Both the position numbers and the translations under genes were made by a program. The notes beneath the pieces were generated by a model. It saw nothing but the letters and a program-made list of their open reading frames with translations, did no database searches and had not been told where the DNA came from. A DNA stretch of 64,000 nucleotides, taken from assembly GCF_022953055.1 (NCBI RefSeq), contig NZ_JALJEJ010000015.1, forward strand, positions 1-64,000, given 5' to 3'. Shown here piece by piece: positions 1 through 7,478 of this stretch (within the stretch, counting starts at the first letter, position 1; each line of letters starts with the position of its first letter). Source of the DNA: Mucilaginibacter straminoryzae. Lineage in GTDB: Bacteria > Bacteroidota > Bacteroidia > Sphingobacteriales > Sphingobacteriaceae.

Positions 1-94
1 AAGGTAAAAACGTTAACTGGTCAGGGTCATATTCCTTAAAGACTACTTTGCCTCCCATGTCTTTAAGTTACTAAAAATATATCCCTTAAACAAC

Positions 95-130
95 AAGAGA
101 CTGCCCTTTTGAGACAGCCTCTTACTTTTT
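95..130 (+). terminator. Hairpin with T-run, probable terminator of a gene left of the window
   Basis: Arms at 95-103 and 115-123 (AAGAGACTG / CAGCCTCTT, one mismatch) enclose an 11-nt loop. A T-rich run follows at 125-130 on the plus strand. Bases 1-197 hold no gene that I can support. The GAGACAGCCTC motif is common in Bacteroidota terminators and also resembles some IS ends, so the assignment is moderate. Confidence 0.45.
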
Positions 131-197
131 ATCCTATTTGATTAAGTCCCGGCTTCTTAAAAAAGGCTGAAGGTATTTAATCATCTACAGCCTTAGG

Positions 198-1778
198 CTA
201 TTTCAATACCCTTACTGCTTCAGCGATACATTGGTCACGGTAGTATAAGGAGCGGAAATAAGCGGCATCTCCCCATTTAAACCGGGCGGCATATGCTTTC
301 AGATAAAGCCTGATGTTGTTTGCGCTTCTATTTGCCTGCGCAGTATCCATGTTTTTAACGAAAGAAGTGGCATACACCATAAAATCGTGCAGTTGACGGT
401 CGCTTACCGTATAATCCTGTACAAACTCGTCGAGGCTTTGGTACTGATTGATAATCGGCAGCAGCCGATCAATTGTGTAGGCGGAGAACACACGCTGCGC
501 CTTTAGCTGACCAATCAGCTGCGAATTAAACGTAGTATCTTCGGGCACGAAAACATCCGGCATAATGCCTCCGCCCGCATAAACCTTTTTGCCCGCTTCG
601 GTATGGTAATTCGATTTCTTCAGCGACGGATCGTTATAGTTCTTTGCGGCAGAGGTGAGTTCGCCCTTCTGCTCCCGCTGGTTGATTTCGTCGCGGTACT
701 CATCTACCCCTTTCTGGTAAGATTTCTGGATAGAACGGCCAGACGGAGTGTAATAACGGGCGACTGTCAGGTTAATTGCAGACCCATCTTCGAACGGGAA
801 TTGTTGCTGTACCAGTCCTTTCCCGAAAGAACGGCGGCCAATAATTACGCCACGATCCAGATCCTGCATGGCACCCGCAAAAATCTCGCTGGCCGAAGCT
901 GAATATTCATCTATCAGTACCGCCAGTTTTCCCTGTTCAAAAACACCATCGCCGCTTGCGGTATAATCCTGTCGGGGTTCATGCGCACCCTTTGTATAAA
1001 CAATCAGTTTACCCTTCGGCAAAAACTCATTAGACAGGGCAGTGGCAGCATTTAAATAGCCACCGCGGTTTCCGCGCAGGTCAATTACCAACTTATTTAC
1101 ACCAGCTTTCTTAAAGGTGCTGAACGCTTTGCGGAAGTCGGTATCCGTAGTGCTCGCAAACTTACTGAACTTCACGTAGCCTGTTTGTGCGTCGAGCTGA
1201 TACGCGGCATCCAGGCTGGTTAATGGCACGGGCCCACGGGTAAGGTTATAAGTAGCCTGCCCGCCATTTTGCAAATGCTTTACAGCTATGGTAATGCGCG
1301 TACCAAAAGGGCCTTCCAGCAATTTACTAACGGTATCGGTAGTAATTCCCGTTCCGGCTACCTGCCTTTTATTTATCGAAAGGATATGATCGCCATTCGT
1401 CATTCCTGCTTTAGCGGCCGGGCTGTTTGGGTAAACCATAGTCACCACCATGGTATCGCGCAGCAGGATATATTCAAGGCCCAGGCCGTTAAAGCTGCCT
1501 TCCAGGCGTTCATTAACTGAGCGTGCCTGTTGTTTCGCCAGAAAAACAGAATGTGGGTCCAGCTGCTGCAGCATCCCGTTAATGGCATTGGTTTCTATGG
1601 TATCAATATTAACGGTATCTACATACCGCTGCTTAATGATCATCAGGGCGCTGTCTACCTTACGGTTTCCCGAAACCTGGCGCGCTACAAAACCTTGATT
1701 ATTTAGTAAAAGGCCAATAGTAACACCCGCAAGGATCAGAATTATAGAACGGAAAATAAGAGATGCGGCGTGTTTCAT
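198..1778 (-). CDS. S41 family C-terminal processing peptidase
   Basis: A 526-residue periplasmic serine protease of the Ctp/Prc type, which cleaves proteins near their C-termini. An N-terminal membrane or signal segment spans about residues 8-25. A PDZ-like substrate-binding domain lies at about 95-175 and the S41 catalytic core follows. The SASASE motif places the nucleophile at about Ser295, and GKGLVQ supplies the general base at about Lys320; the 25-residue spacing matches known Ctp proteases. The C-terminal 150 residues are helical and less conserved. It is transcribed divergently from murQ. A second S41 paralogue sits at 24706-26439. The substrate is unknown. Confidence 0.93.
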   Translation of the reverse strand: MKHAASLIFRSIILILAGVTIGLLLNNQGFVARQVSGNRKVDSALMIIKQRYVDTVNIDTIETNAINGMLQQLDPHSVFLAKQQARSVNERLEGSFNGLGLEYILLRDTMVVTMVYPNSPAAKAGMTNGDHILSINKRQVAGTGITTDTVSKLLEGPFGTRITIAVKHLQNGGQATYNLTRGPVPLTSLDAAYQLDAQTGYVKFSKFASTTDTDFRKAFSTFKKAGVNKLVIDLRGNRGGYLNAATALSNEFLPKGKLIVYTKGAHEPRQDYTASGDGVFEQGKLAVLIDEYSASASEIFAGAMQDLDRGVIIGRRSFGKGLVQQQFPFEDGSAINLTVARYYTPSGRSIQKSYQKGVDEYRDEINQREQKGELTSAAKNYNDPSLKKSNYHTEAGKKVYAGGGIMPDVFVPEDTTFNSQLIGQLKAQRVFSAYTIDRLLPIINQYQSLDEFVQDYTVSDRQLHDFMVYATSFVKNMDTAQANRSANNIRLYLKAYAARFKWGDAAYFRSLYYRDQCIAEAVRVLK

Positions 1779-1790
1779 TTATAAACAATG

Positions 1791-1798
1791 CAAATTTA
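1791..1798 (-). promoter_or_regulatory. Candidate -7 element for the S41 protease gene
   Basis: On the minus strand this reads TAAATTTG, a perfect match to the Bacteroidota -7 consensus TAnnTTTG, 13 bp upstream of the start codon. No convincing -33 TTG lies at the usual spacing, so support is partial. Confidence 0.4.
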
Positions 1799-1828
1799 CA
1801 TGCTTAACAGCAAATTAATATGGATAGC

Positions 1829-1862
1829 TTGTCTCGCTGATTAAAATTTTTATTGAATTTTG
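1829..1862 (+). promoter_or_regulatory. Candidate murQ promoter (-33 TTG, -7 GAATTTTG)
   Basis: TTG at 1829-1831 and GAATTTTG at 1855-1862 (one mismatch to TAnnTTTG) are separated by 23 bp. The -7 element overlaps an in-frame TTG at 1853, which argues that translation starts at the ATG at 1880 and not at that TTG. Confidence 0.4.
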
Positions 1863-1879
1863 CACGTTACTATTTCCAA

Positions 1880-2686
1880 ATGCAAAATACCACCGAACAA
1901 GAGTCTTATTATAGCGACCTGGATAAGATGCCTGTTGCAGAATTACTGCAACATATTAACGAACAAGACCAAACTGTACCGGGTGCAGTAGCAAAAGCTA
2001 TACCCCAATTAGAAAAACTGGTAAATATTGTGGTGGAAAGGATGAGTAACGGGGGGCGGTTATTTTACATTGGCGCGGGTACAAGCGGCAGGTTGGGGGT
2101 GGTTGATGCGTCTGAGTGCCCGCCTACTTACGGTGTGCCCTTCGACTGGGTGGTGGGTATCATTGCCGGTGGCGACGGCGCCATACGCAAAGCGGTTGAA
2201 TTTGCAGAGGACGACCCTGACCAGGCATGGAAAGACCTGGAAGCCTATGAGATTAACGGCGGCGATGTGGTGGTAGGACTTGCCGCATCCGGACGCACGC
2301 CATACGTAATTGGTGGTCTAAAAGCGGCTAATGACCATGGCATAGCAACAGGTTGTATTGTTTGCAATGCAGGCAGCCCTGTAGCAGCGGAAGCACAGTT
2401 CCCGGTAGAAATTATTACGGGACCCGAATTTGTGACCGGCTCTACCCGGATGAAAGCCGGAACCGCCCAGAAACTGGCCTTGAACATGCTCAGCACTTCG
2501 GTGATGATCCGCCTGGGCCGGGTAAAGGGTAATAAAATGGTAGATATGCAGTTAACTAACCATAAACTGGTAGACAGGGGCACACGCATGGTGATGAACG
2601 AAACCGGTTTAGACGAACATGCCGCAGAAGCTTTGCTGAAAGCACACGGAAGTGTACGTAAGGCAATAGAAAACTATCTGAAATAA
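1880..2686 (+). CDS. murQ: N-acetylmuramic acid 6-phosphate etherase
   Basis: Cleaves the lactyl ether of MurNAc-6-phosphate to give GlcNAc-6-phosphate and D-lactate, a cytoplasmic step in cell-wall recycling. The SIS sugar-phosphate domain is clear (GAGTSGRLGVVDASE near residue 70, GLAASGRTPYV near 135). The family signature GSTRMKAGTAQKLALN lies near 190 and a small helical domain is C-terminal. About 268 residues from the ATG at 1880; the frame extends to a TTG at 1853, but that codon overlaps a -7-like element. It stands alone without a PTS or anhMurNAc kinase neighbour. It is divergent from the S41 protease, sharing a 100-bp regulatory gap. Confidence 0.95.
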   Translation: MQNTTEQESYYSDLDKMPVAELLQHINEQDQTVPGAVAKAIPQLEKLVNIVVERMSNGGRLFYIGAGTSGRLGVVDASECPPTYGVPFDWVVGIIAGGDGAIRKAVEFAEDDPDQAWKDLEAYEINGGDVVVGLAASGRTPYVIGGLKAANDHGIATGCIVCNAGSPVAAEAQFPVEIITGPEFVTGSTRMKAGTAQKLALNMLSTSVMIRLGRVKGNKMVDMQLTNHKLVDRGTRMVMNETGLDEHAAEALLKAHGSVRKAIENYLK

Positions 2687-2816
2687 GTACTGCAGACGTA
2701 TGTCAGGCAGAAGTAAGATGTAGGTAAATCCCTGATAGAAATACGTGGGGTGTGAAAAGATTTAGGTAATTTTATATAGCAGGGCGTTACTATTCATACC
2801 TCTGTTTAATTTTATA

Positions 2817-3383
2817 ATGCACGAAATAGAACCATATTACCGCTGGCGGGATGATTATATTGCATCGGAAGACGAGCTATCGCCTTTCTATGCAACGGAG
2901 TATAACGAGTTTGAGTTTGATAAGCAGGTATACAACTATTTGCTGCATCCTCAATGGGATTCATTCGGGTCGAACACACTTTACCTGAAAGTGCTTTTTG
3001 TTGATTACGAACGCCACTACAGTATTATTGAACTGATCGGCGAATGGAATGATGCCATCAATAACGATATTATGCTGATGAAGCGCGAACTGTTTGAGCT
3101 GATGATGGACCAGGGAGTGAATAAGTTTGTGATAATTGGCGAGAATGTGCTGAACTTCCATGCTTCTGACGATTGCTACTATGAAGAGTGGTTTCAGGAT
3201 GTGGAAGACGGCTGGATTGCAGGTGTGAACTTCCGCGACCATGTGATCGAGGAATTCAAACAGAACAATATAGACTACTACATCAACTTCGGCGGTGGCC
3301 TTGACGAACTGAACTGGCGCACCTTACGCCCTTTACAGGTATACAAACGTGTGGAAGAACAAATGATGCGCCGTTTGACTTAA
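2817..3383 (+). CDS. Conserved hypothetical protein, acidic, 188 aa
   Basis: A soluble protein rich in aromatic and acidic residues, with no signal peptide or membrane segment. I recognise its general type as a conserved unknown of Sphingobacteriales but cannot name a domain. Residues 55-115 suggest alternating strands and helices (KVLFVDYERHYSI, then FVIIGENVLNF). It ends 49 bp before the Bax-inhibitor-1 gene on the same strand, so the two may be cotranscribed. The ATG at 2817 is the first in frame. No function is proposed. Confidence 0.75.
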   Translation: MHEIEPYYRWRDDYIASEDELSPFYATEYNEFEFDKQVYNYLLHPQWDSFGSNTLYLKVLFVDYERHYSIIELIGEWNDAINNDIMLMKRELFELMMDQGVNKFVIIGENVLNFHASDDCYYEEWFQDVEDGWIAGVNFRDHVIEEFKQNNIDYYINFGGGLDELNWRTLRPLQVYKRVEEQMMRRLT

Positions 3384-3432
3384 TTTTTTCTTCATCAATA
3401 ATTTTCTACTTTAGCTTTTAAATCATTTAAAA

Positions 3433-4167
3433 ATGGAAAATAAAGATCGTGATCTGACTTACGAAAACGTTATACAACTGGACGATGCGAAAACCGCATC
3501 GCGCAATTTTATTGCTAACGTATTTATGTGGATGTTCCTCGCTTTGGGCATCTCTGCATTTTTTGCTTACTTATTTGCCAACGACCTAAGCCTGATGCGG
3601 CTGCTGATCAACACTGAAACCAGTGGCCTGAGCGCACTGGGTATGGTGGTGGTATTTAGTCCGCTGGCATTTGTGATGATTATGAACTTCGGCTTTAACC
3701 GGATTTCATTTCCGGTGCTGGTAGCGCTATTTATTGCTTACTCATCACTAATGGGTATCAGTCTTAGCTTTATCTTTTTGGCTTACACAGCCGGTTCAAT
3801 AGCGGCCCTTTTCCTGGTTGCTGCGTTGGTATTTGGCGTAATGGCGGTAGCTGGCTACATTACTCATCAAGACCTGACCAGCTTTGGGAGTTTAATGATG
3901 ATGGGACTGGTAGGGATTATTCTGGCTTCTGTAGTTAATATGTTTATTCATAGCGCGCAGCTGGATATGATCATCAGCTATGTTGGTGTGGCTGTATTTG
4001 TAGGATTAACCGCTTATAAAGTACAAATGCTGAAACAAATCGGCTCAGGCTTGGAATATGGTGATGCTACAGGCAAAAAATTGGCACTGATTGGTGCAAT
4101 GTCCTTATATATTACCTTTATTAACCTGTTCTTATCGCTATTAAGAATTTTTGGCAGACGCAGATAA
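3433..4167 (+). CDS. Bax inhibitor-1 / YccA family membrane protein
   Basis: A 244-residue inner-membrane protein with about seven hydrophobic spans starting near residues 30, 65, 95, 125, 150, 175 and 215. This matches the Bax inhibitor-1/YccA (UPF0005) family in length and layout. Bacterial members are linked to calcium leak or to control of FtsH; nothing here decides which. A strong rho-independent terminator follows directly at 4187-4216, so transcription probably ends here. Confidence 0.9.
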   Translation: MENKDRDLTYENVIQLDDAKTASRNFIANVFMWMFLALGISAFFAYLFANDLSLMRLLINTETSGLSALGMVVVFSPLAFVMIMNFGFNRISFPVLVALFIAYSSLMGISLSFIFLAYTAGSIAALFLVAALVFGVMAVAGYITHQDLTSFGSLMMMGLVGIILASVVNMFIHSAQLDMIISYVGVAVFVGLTAYKVQMLKQIGSGLEYGDATGKKLALIGAMSLYITFINLFLSLLRIFGRRR

Positions 4168-4186
4168 ATCTTAAAAAATATTTGAT

Positions 4187-4216
4187 AAAGCCACCCAAAC
4201 AGGTGGCTTTTTTATT
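4187..4216 (+). terminator. Rho-independent terminator after the Bax-inhibitor-1 gene
   Basis: A perfect 9-bp stem AAAGCCACC / GGTGGCTTT (4187-4195 and 4202-4210) with a 6-nt loop, followed by T-rich sequence. It lies inside the upstream extension of the GNAT frame, so the GNAT start should be placed after it. Confidence 0.85.
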
Positions 4217-4235
4217 TTACCACTATACCTGTTCC

Positions 4236-4763
4236 ATGCAGATCAAAGGCTCACAATTTACCATCAGAACCTGGCAACCCGAGGACGCCGCGTCACTAGC
4301 CAGGAATGCCAACAGTCCGTTGGTTTCGCGTTATCTGAAAGACCGCTTTCCCTATCCTTATACCATCAGCGATGCAGAATTATTTATTAAGGGCCATCTA
4401 CAAGCGGATATCCCTGTCAACTTCGCGATTGATATAGATGGGGAAGTAATCGGCGGGATCGGCTTGCAGTTAAGGGCTGATATTTATGCCCCAACGCCTT
4501 TGCTTGGCTATTGGCTAAGCGAACGTTACTGGGGCAAAGGCATCATGGCAGAAGCGGTAAAACTGGTTTGCCAATATGCCTTTGAAAGCCTTAATGCAGC
4601 GTGCATTGTTGCCTATGTTTTAGAACAGAACCCACAATCAATGCGGGTTCTGGAAAAAGCCGGCTTTATCCGCCGGGGTATTGTGCCTAAATCAGTTGTT
4701 AAACAGGGCAAAATAATGGATGAGCATACTTTTTCGTTGCACCCGCCTGCTAACGCGATTTGA
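4236..4763 (+). CDS. GNAT family N-acetyltransferase (RimJ/RimL-like)
   Basis: About 175 residues. The GNAT fold is indicated by an N-terminal IRTWQPEDAASLARNAN stretch, the LGYWLSERYWGKGIMAEAV acetyl-CoA-binding segment and the closing NPQSMRVLEKAGFIRRG motif. It probably acetylates a protein N-terminus or small amine; the substrate cannot be read. The frame opens at a TTG at 4182, but that part is the preceding terminator, so the ATG at 4236 is chosen. Its 3' end overlaps the converging outer-membrane gene by 14 bp. Confidence 0.88.
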   Translation: MQIKGSQFTIRTWQPEDAASLARNANSPLVSRYLKDRFPYPYTISDAELFIKGHLQADIPVNFAIDIDGEVIGGIGLQLRADIYAPTPLLGYWLSERYWGKGIMAEAVKLVCQYAFESLNAACIVAYVLEQNPQSMRVLEKAGFIRRGIVPKSVVKQGKIMDEHTFSLHPPANAI

Positions 4764-6003
4764 TAAAATATTTTACACCCACATTCATCATCTGGCTGCC
4801 AATGGAAAAACCGGTATAAGTGGTAAAGGCTGTGTTTTGCATATAGGAAAAACTTGCCTCTACGCGGCGGGCAATATTTACACCTGCAGATACAGGGAAA
4901 CTAAACCAGAAAGATTCCAGGTCATAAGGCTTTTCCTTATTATAACTAACTGCTAGTTGCGGATCAACATTGGTATAGGTTACTTTATTATCGGTGTAAA
5001 CCGAGTAATTAAGGCGCGCACCTGCACCAATAAAAAACTTCAACCCTGGCTTGTCATATACATTATAGATAAGTTGTGGAGTGATAGATATATTTGTTTG
5101 CCTAAAAGTATAAACCTTCATCTGATCAGGGCCACTAATTACTACCGGAACGCTATACGATGGCTTAATGGTATAAAAAGAAAGCTCTGTGCGAAAAAAC
5201 ACGTGTTGAATGAGCGGGTTTTTCAGCAAGTCAAAACCCACGCTTAGAACCGGCCGATATTCTACATCTGCCGGAGCACCTGTAAAAGGAAAGTTCTCGC
5301 CATCAACCGTAGTAGATACCCTTGAAACTGCTGCACCAGCAAATAGCCGCCAGTAAACTTTGCCTTTTTGCAATGTCTGCGACTGCTGGTGATTAATAAT
5401 ATTCACCACACCGATCAGTTTTTGATCGTCATACGTTACATCCTTCAGCAGGTCATCAGTGTTGGTGACAGATGTGTACTTTTTCAAAAGATCCATTAAT
5501 TGACCTTTGTATAATGCACCGGGTAAAACTGTTGTTTCGCGCATGCGGGGATAGTAACCCAGTTCTACGGGCAAGTTGTCTTTTTCTGCAACGAAGTATC
5601 GTGTTTTAATTGCGTCTGATTGGCTGTACAGACTTACGTTAACGCCCTTAACCAGGGTTTTAAGAAATACGGTGTCCTGAATATTGGTGGTATCCACGTA
5701 TGAAGGCAAGCTGGTAAGAATGTTTTTGTTAAGAGACAGCTTTCCTCTGTAAGAGATAAAAACCTCGGTATTATTAATAGTGAAGGCTTTTAGATCGTTG
5801 GCGCCAAACTGAGTGACACTTCGGTCAGAGGTTGAATTTTTGAATTCAATAATCCGCGGCGTATTGTCGTTTTCACGATAATTAATTACGCCTCGTAAGG
5901 TATCGCCATTTGTTTTAACAATAAAACCAGGTTGATAATTTGCCTGTGCATAAACCAGGCAGGGTAACAACAGCAACAACGCTGTCCTTAGAAAGAATTT
6001 CAT
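4750..6003 (-). CDS. Outer-membrane beta-barrel protein, 417 aa
   Basis: A Sec signal peptide (residues 1-19, ending VYAQA) precedes a domain of about 180 residues. That domain contains FIVKTNGDTLRGVINY, a motif seen in many Bacteroidota surface proteins. The C-terminal 210 residues have alternating hydrophobic/aromatic strands (RLFAGAAVSRVSTT, FFRTELSFYTIKPSY, VGVKYFIKSR) typical of a porin-like barrel. The final strand ends in a charged residue, not an aromatic one. No transport or binding partner is evident. The gene lies downstream of metF on the same strand, 40 bp away, but a functional link is not suggested. Confidence 0.72.
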   Translation of the reverse strand: MKFFLRTALLLLLPCLVYAQANYQPGFIVKTNGDTLRGVINYRENDNTPRIIEFKNSTSDRSVTQFGANDLKAFTINNTEVFISYRGKLSLNKNILTSLPSYVDTTNIQDTVFLKTLVKGVNVSLYSQSDAIKTRYFVAEKDNLPVELGYYPRMRETTVLPGALYKGQLMDLLKKYTSVTNTDDLLKDVTYDDQKLIGVVNIINHQQSQTLQKGKVYWRLFAGAAVSRVSTTVDGENFPFTGAPADVEYRPVLSVGFDLLKNPLIQHVFFRTELSFYTIKPSYSVPVVISGPDQMKVYTFRQTNISITPQLIYNVYDKPGLKFFIGAGARLNYSVYTDNKVTYTNVDPQLAVSYNKEKPYDLESFWFSFPVSAGVNIARRVEASFSYMQNTAFTTYTGFSIGSQMMNVGVKYFIKSR

Positions 6004-6042
6004 TGATAAGGTATCTCTTATTTGATTTTGTCACAAGATAAC

Positions 6043-6999
6043 TTAAAATATTGCTTCTGCAATTCTTTTGGTTGGTTCAGGGTTGCCCATAGTATAAAAA
6101 TGTAATACAGGTGCACCAAACTTCACCAGTTCCTTACACTGGTTGATCATCCATTCAATACCCACGTCTTTCACATCCTTCTCGGATTTACATTCGTGGA
6201 TGGCATCGCTTAATGTTTCCGGTATATCGATATGGAAGGTTTTTGCCAGGCTGACCAACTGCTTAGAGTTGGTGATTGGTTTTAAACCAGGAATTACCGG
6301 TACATTAATACCATTCGCGCGGCAGTTGTTCACAAATTCGAAATAGCGCTCGTTATCAAAGAACATTTGCGTAACGATGAATTCTGCACCCATATCTACC
6401 TTTTGCTTCAGGTATTTAAAGTCGGTCTTCAGGTTTGGCGCTTCGAAGTGTTTTTCGGGATAGCCAGCCACGCCAATACAGAAGTTGGTGTGCTCCATAT
6501 TGTCATAATCCTCGTGCAGGTATATACCATTGTTCATGTTCACTACCTGCTGCAACAGGTCTGTCGCATAGCAGTGCCCGTTAGGGTTAGGTATAAATGA
6601 AGCATCGCCACGACGCGCATCGCCACGGAGTACCAGCACGTTTTCGATACCGAGGAACTGCAGGTCAATCAGCGCATTTTCGGTTTCGTCTTTAGTAAAT
6701 CCGCCACATAACAGGTGAGGGACAGTATCTACTTTATACTTGTTCATAATCGCTGCACAAATAGCGATAGTGCCTGGGCGTTTACGATAAGCGTGCTTCT
6801 CTAACAAGCCGTTCTCGCGCTGCTTAAAGATAAAGTCTTCCCGTAGGGAAGTTACATCAATAAAAGGCGGATTGAACTCCATCAGCGGATCAATAGCATT
6901 ATATATCCCCTGGATGCTTTGCCCTTTCAATGGCGGTATCAGCTCAAAAGAGAAAAGTGTTTTTCCGTTAGCGTTTTGTATATGTTCGGTGATTTTCAT
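6043..6999 (-). CDS. metF: 5,10-methylenetetrahydrofolate reductase
   Basis: Reduces 5,10-methylene-THF to 5-methyl-THF, the methyl donor used by MetH, with FAD bound in a TIM barrel. At 318 residues it is a normal bacterial length. Recognisable segments are FSFELIPPLKG near residue 17, DVTSLRE, PHLLCGG near 115, VLRGDARRGD near 143, and the EFIVTQMFFDNERYF segment near 208. It is the last gene of a minus-strand met block (metH, S23 gene, metF). A 60-bp repeat-containing gap follows the S23 gene. SAM-riboswitch control of this distal gene is inferred from position. Confidence 0.96.
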   Translation of the reverse strand: MKITEHIQNANGKTLFSFELIPPLKGQSIQGIYNAIDPLMEFNPPFIDVTSLREDFIFKQRENGLLEKHAYRKRPGTIAICAAIMNKYKVDTVPHLLCGGFTKDETENALIDLQFLGIENVLVLRGDARRGDASFIPNPNGHCYATDLLQQVVNMNNGIYLHEDYDNMEHTNFCIGVAGYPEKHFEAPNLKTDFKYLKQKVDMGAEFIVTQMFFDNERYFEFVNNCRANGINVPVIPGLKPITNSKQLVSLAKTFHIDIPETLSDAIHECKSEKDVKDVGIEWMINQCKELVKFGAPVLHFYTMGNPEPTKRIAEAIF

Positions 7000-7010
7000 T
7001 TTTTAGTATT

Positions 7011-7041
7011 GAGTTGCGAGTGTTCAGTTGCGAGTAGCGAG
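7011..7041. repeat. Left inverted-repeat arm flanking the S23 gene
   Basis: Contains two copies of GTTGCGAGT spaced by a few bases. Its partner at 7451-7474 carries the reverse complement of a near-identical arrangement. Together the arms bracket the four-helix bundle gene like the ends of a small insertion. Confidence 0.6.
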
Positions 7042-7058
7042 CACTTTACTACTTTTAA

Positions 7059-7421
7059 TTACGCCATGATTTGCGACTTATAGTATGTAATAAAACCGGC
7101 TAAAAGTTTTCTCACGATTTCTAATTTTTGTAGAAGAAGATTTAATTGCTCTTCAGTAATAAATTGGAGGTCATATGATAGATAAAGCTGAGCTTCTAAC
7201 TCATATGCGGAGCCGCGAGCTACGTAGAAAAATTGAATCGAATCTTTTAGATGTTGCCTTCCGCAACCCTCTGCTATGTTGGAAGGGATAGATATTACCG
7301 AGCGCTTAATTTGAGATTGTAGTCCAAACATTTCTTCTCTGGGAAAACCAGAAATATTATCGTAAACAAGTTTCACTAAAATCCTGGATTCTTTCCAAAC
7401 TTCTAAACTAGTAAATAACAT
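7059..7421 (-). CDS. Four-helix bundle protein (S23 / 23S rRNA intervening-sequence family)
   Basis: About 120 residues. The N-terminal LEVWKESRILVKLVYD and the central QIKRSVISIPSNIAEGCGR and FFYVARGSAYELEAQLYLS segments are diagnostic of the S23/IVP family. Related proteins are encoded in 23S rRNA intervening sequences and, as Avd, in diversity-generating retroelements. Stand-alone copies have no settled function. No reverse transcriptase or variable repeat is nearby. The upstream extension to a TTG at 7460 enters the flanking repeat, so the ATG at 7421 is preferred. It sits between metH and metF, enclosed by inverted repeats, and looks like a late arrival in a met operon. Confidence 0.9.
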   Translation of the reverse strand: MLFTSLEVWKESRILVKLVYDNISGFPREEMFGLQSQIKRSVISIPSNIAEGCGRQHLKDSIQFFYVARGSAYELEAQLYLSYDLQFITEEQLNLLLQKLEIVRKLLAGFITYYKSQIMA

Positions 7422-7450
7422 TTCTATTGTAAGCTGATTTAAATTACCGG

Positions 7451-7474
7451 GAACTCGCAACTGACAACTCGCAC
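7451..7474. repeat. Right inverted-repeat arm flanking the S23 gene
   Basis: Reads GAACTCGCAACTGACAACTC then GCAC on the plus strand. Its reverse complement aligns with 7013-7036 with only a few differences. It lies between the metH stop codon and the S23 start. Confidence 0.6.
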
Positions 7475-7478
7475 CTAT

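Noticed and set aside
95..130. End of an IS element at the left edge
   Set aside because: The GAGACAGCCTC arm resembles some IS termini, but the hairpin plus T-run is a simpler terminator and no transposase is visible.
1853..1880. TTG start extending MurQ by nine residues
   Set aside because: The TTG overlaps a -7-like promoter element; the ATG at 1880 gives a normal MurQ N-terminus.
4182..4235. N-terminal extension of the GNAT protein
   Set aside because: It is encoded by the rho-independent terminator of the preceding gene.
7059..7421. Diversity-generating retroelement, because S23 proteins resemble Avd
   Set aside because: No reverse transcriptase, template repeat or variable target gene is present nearby.
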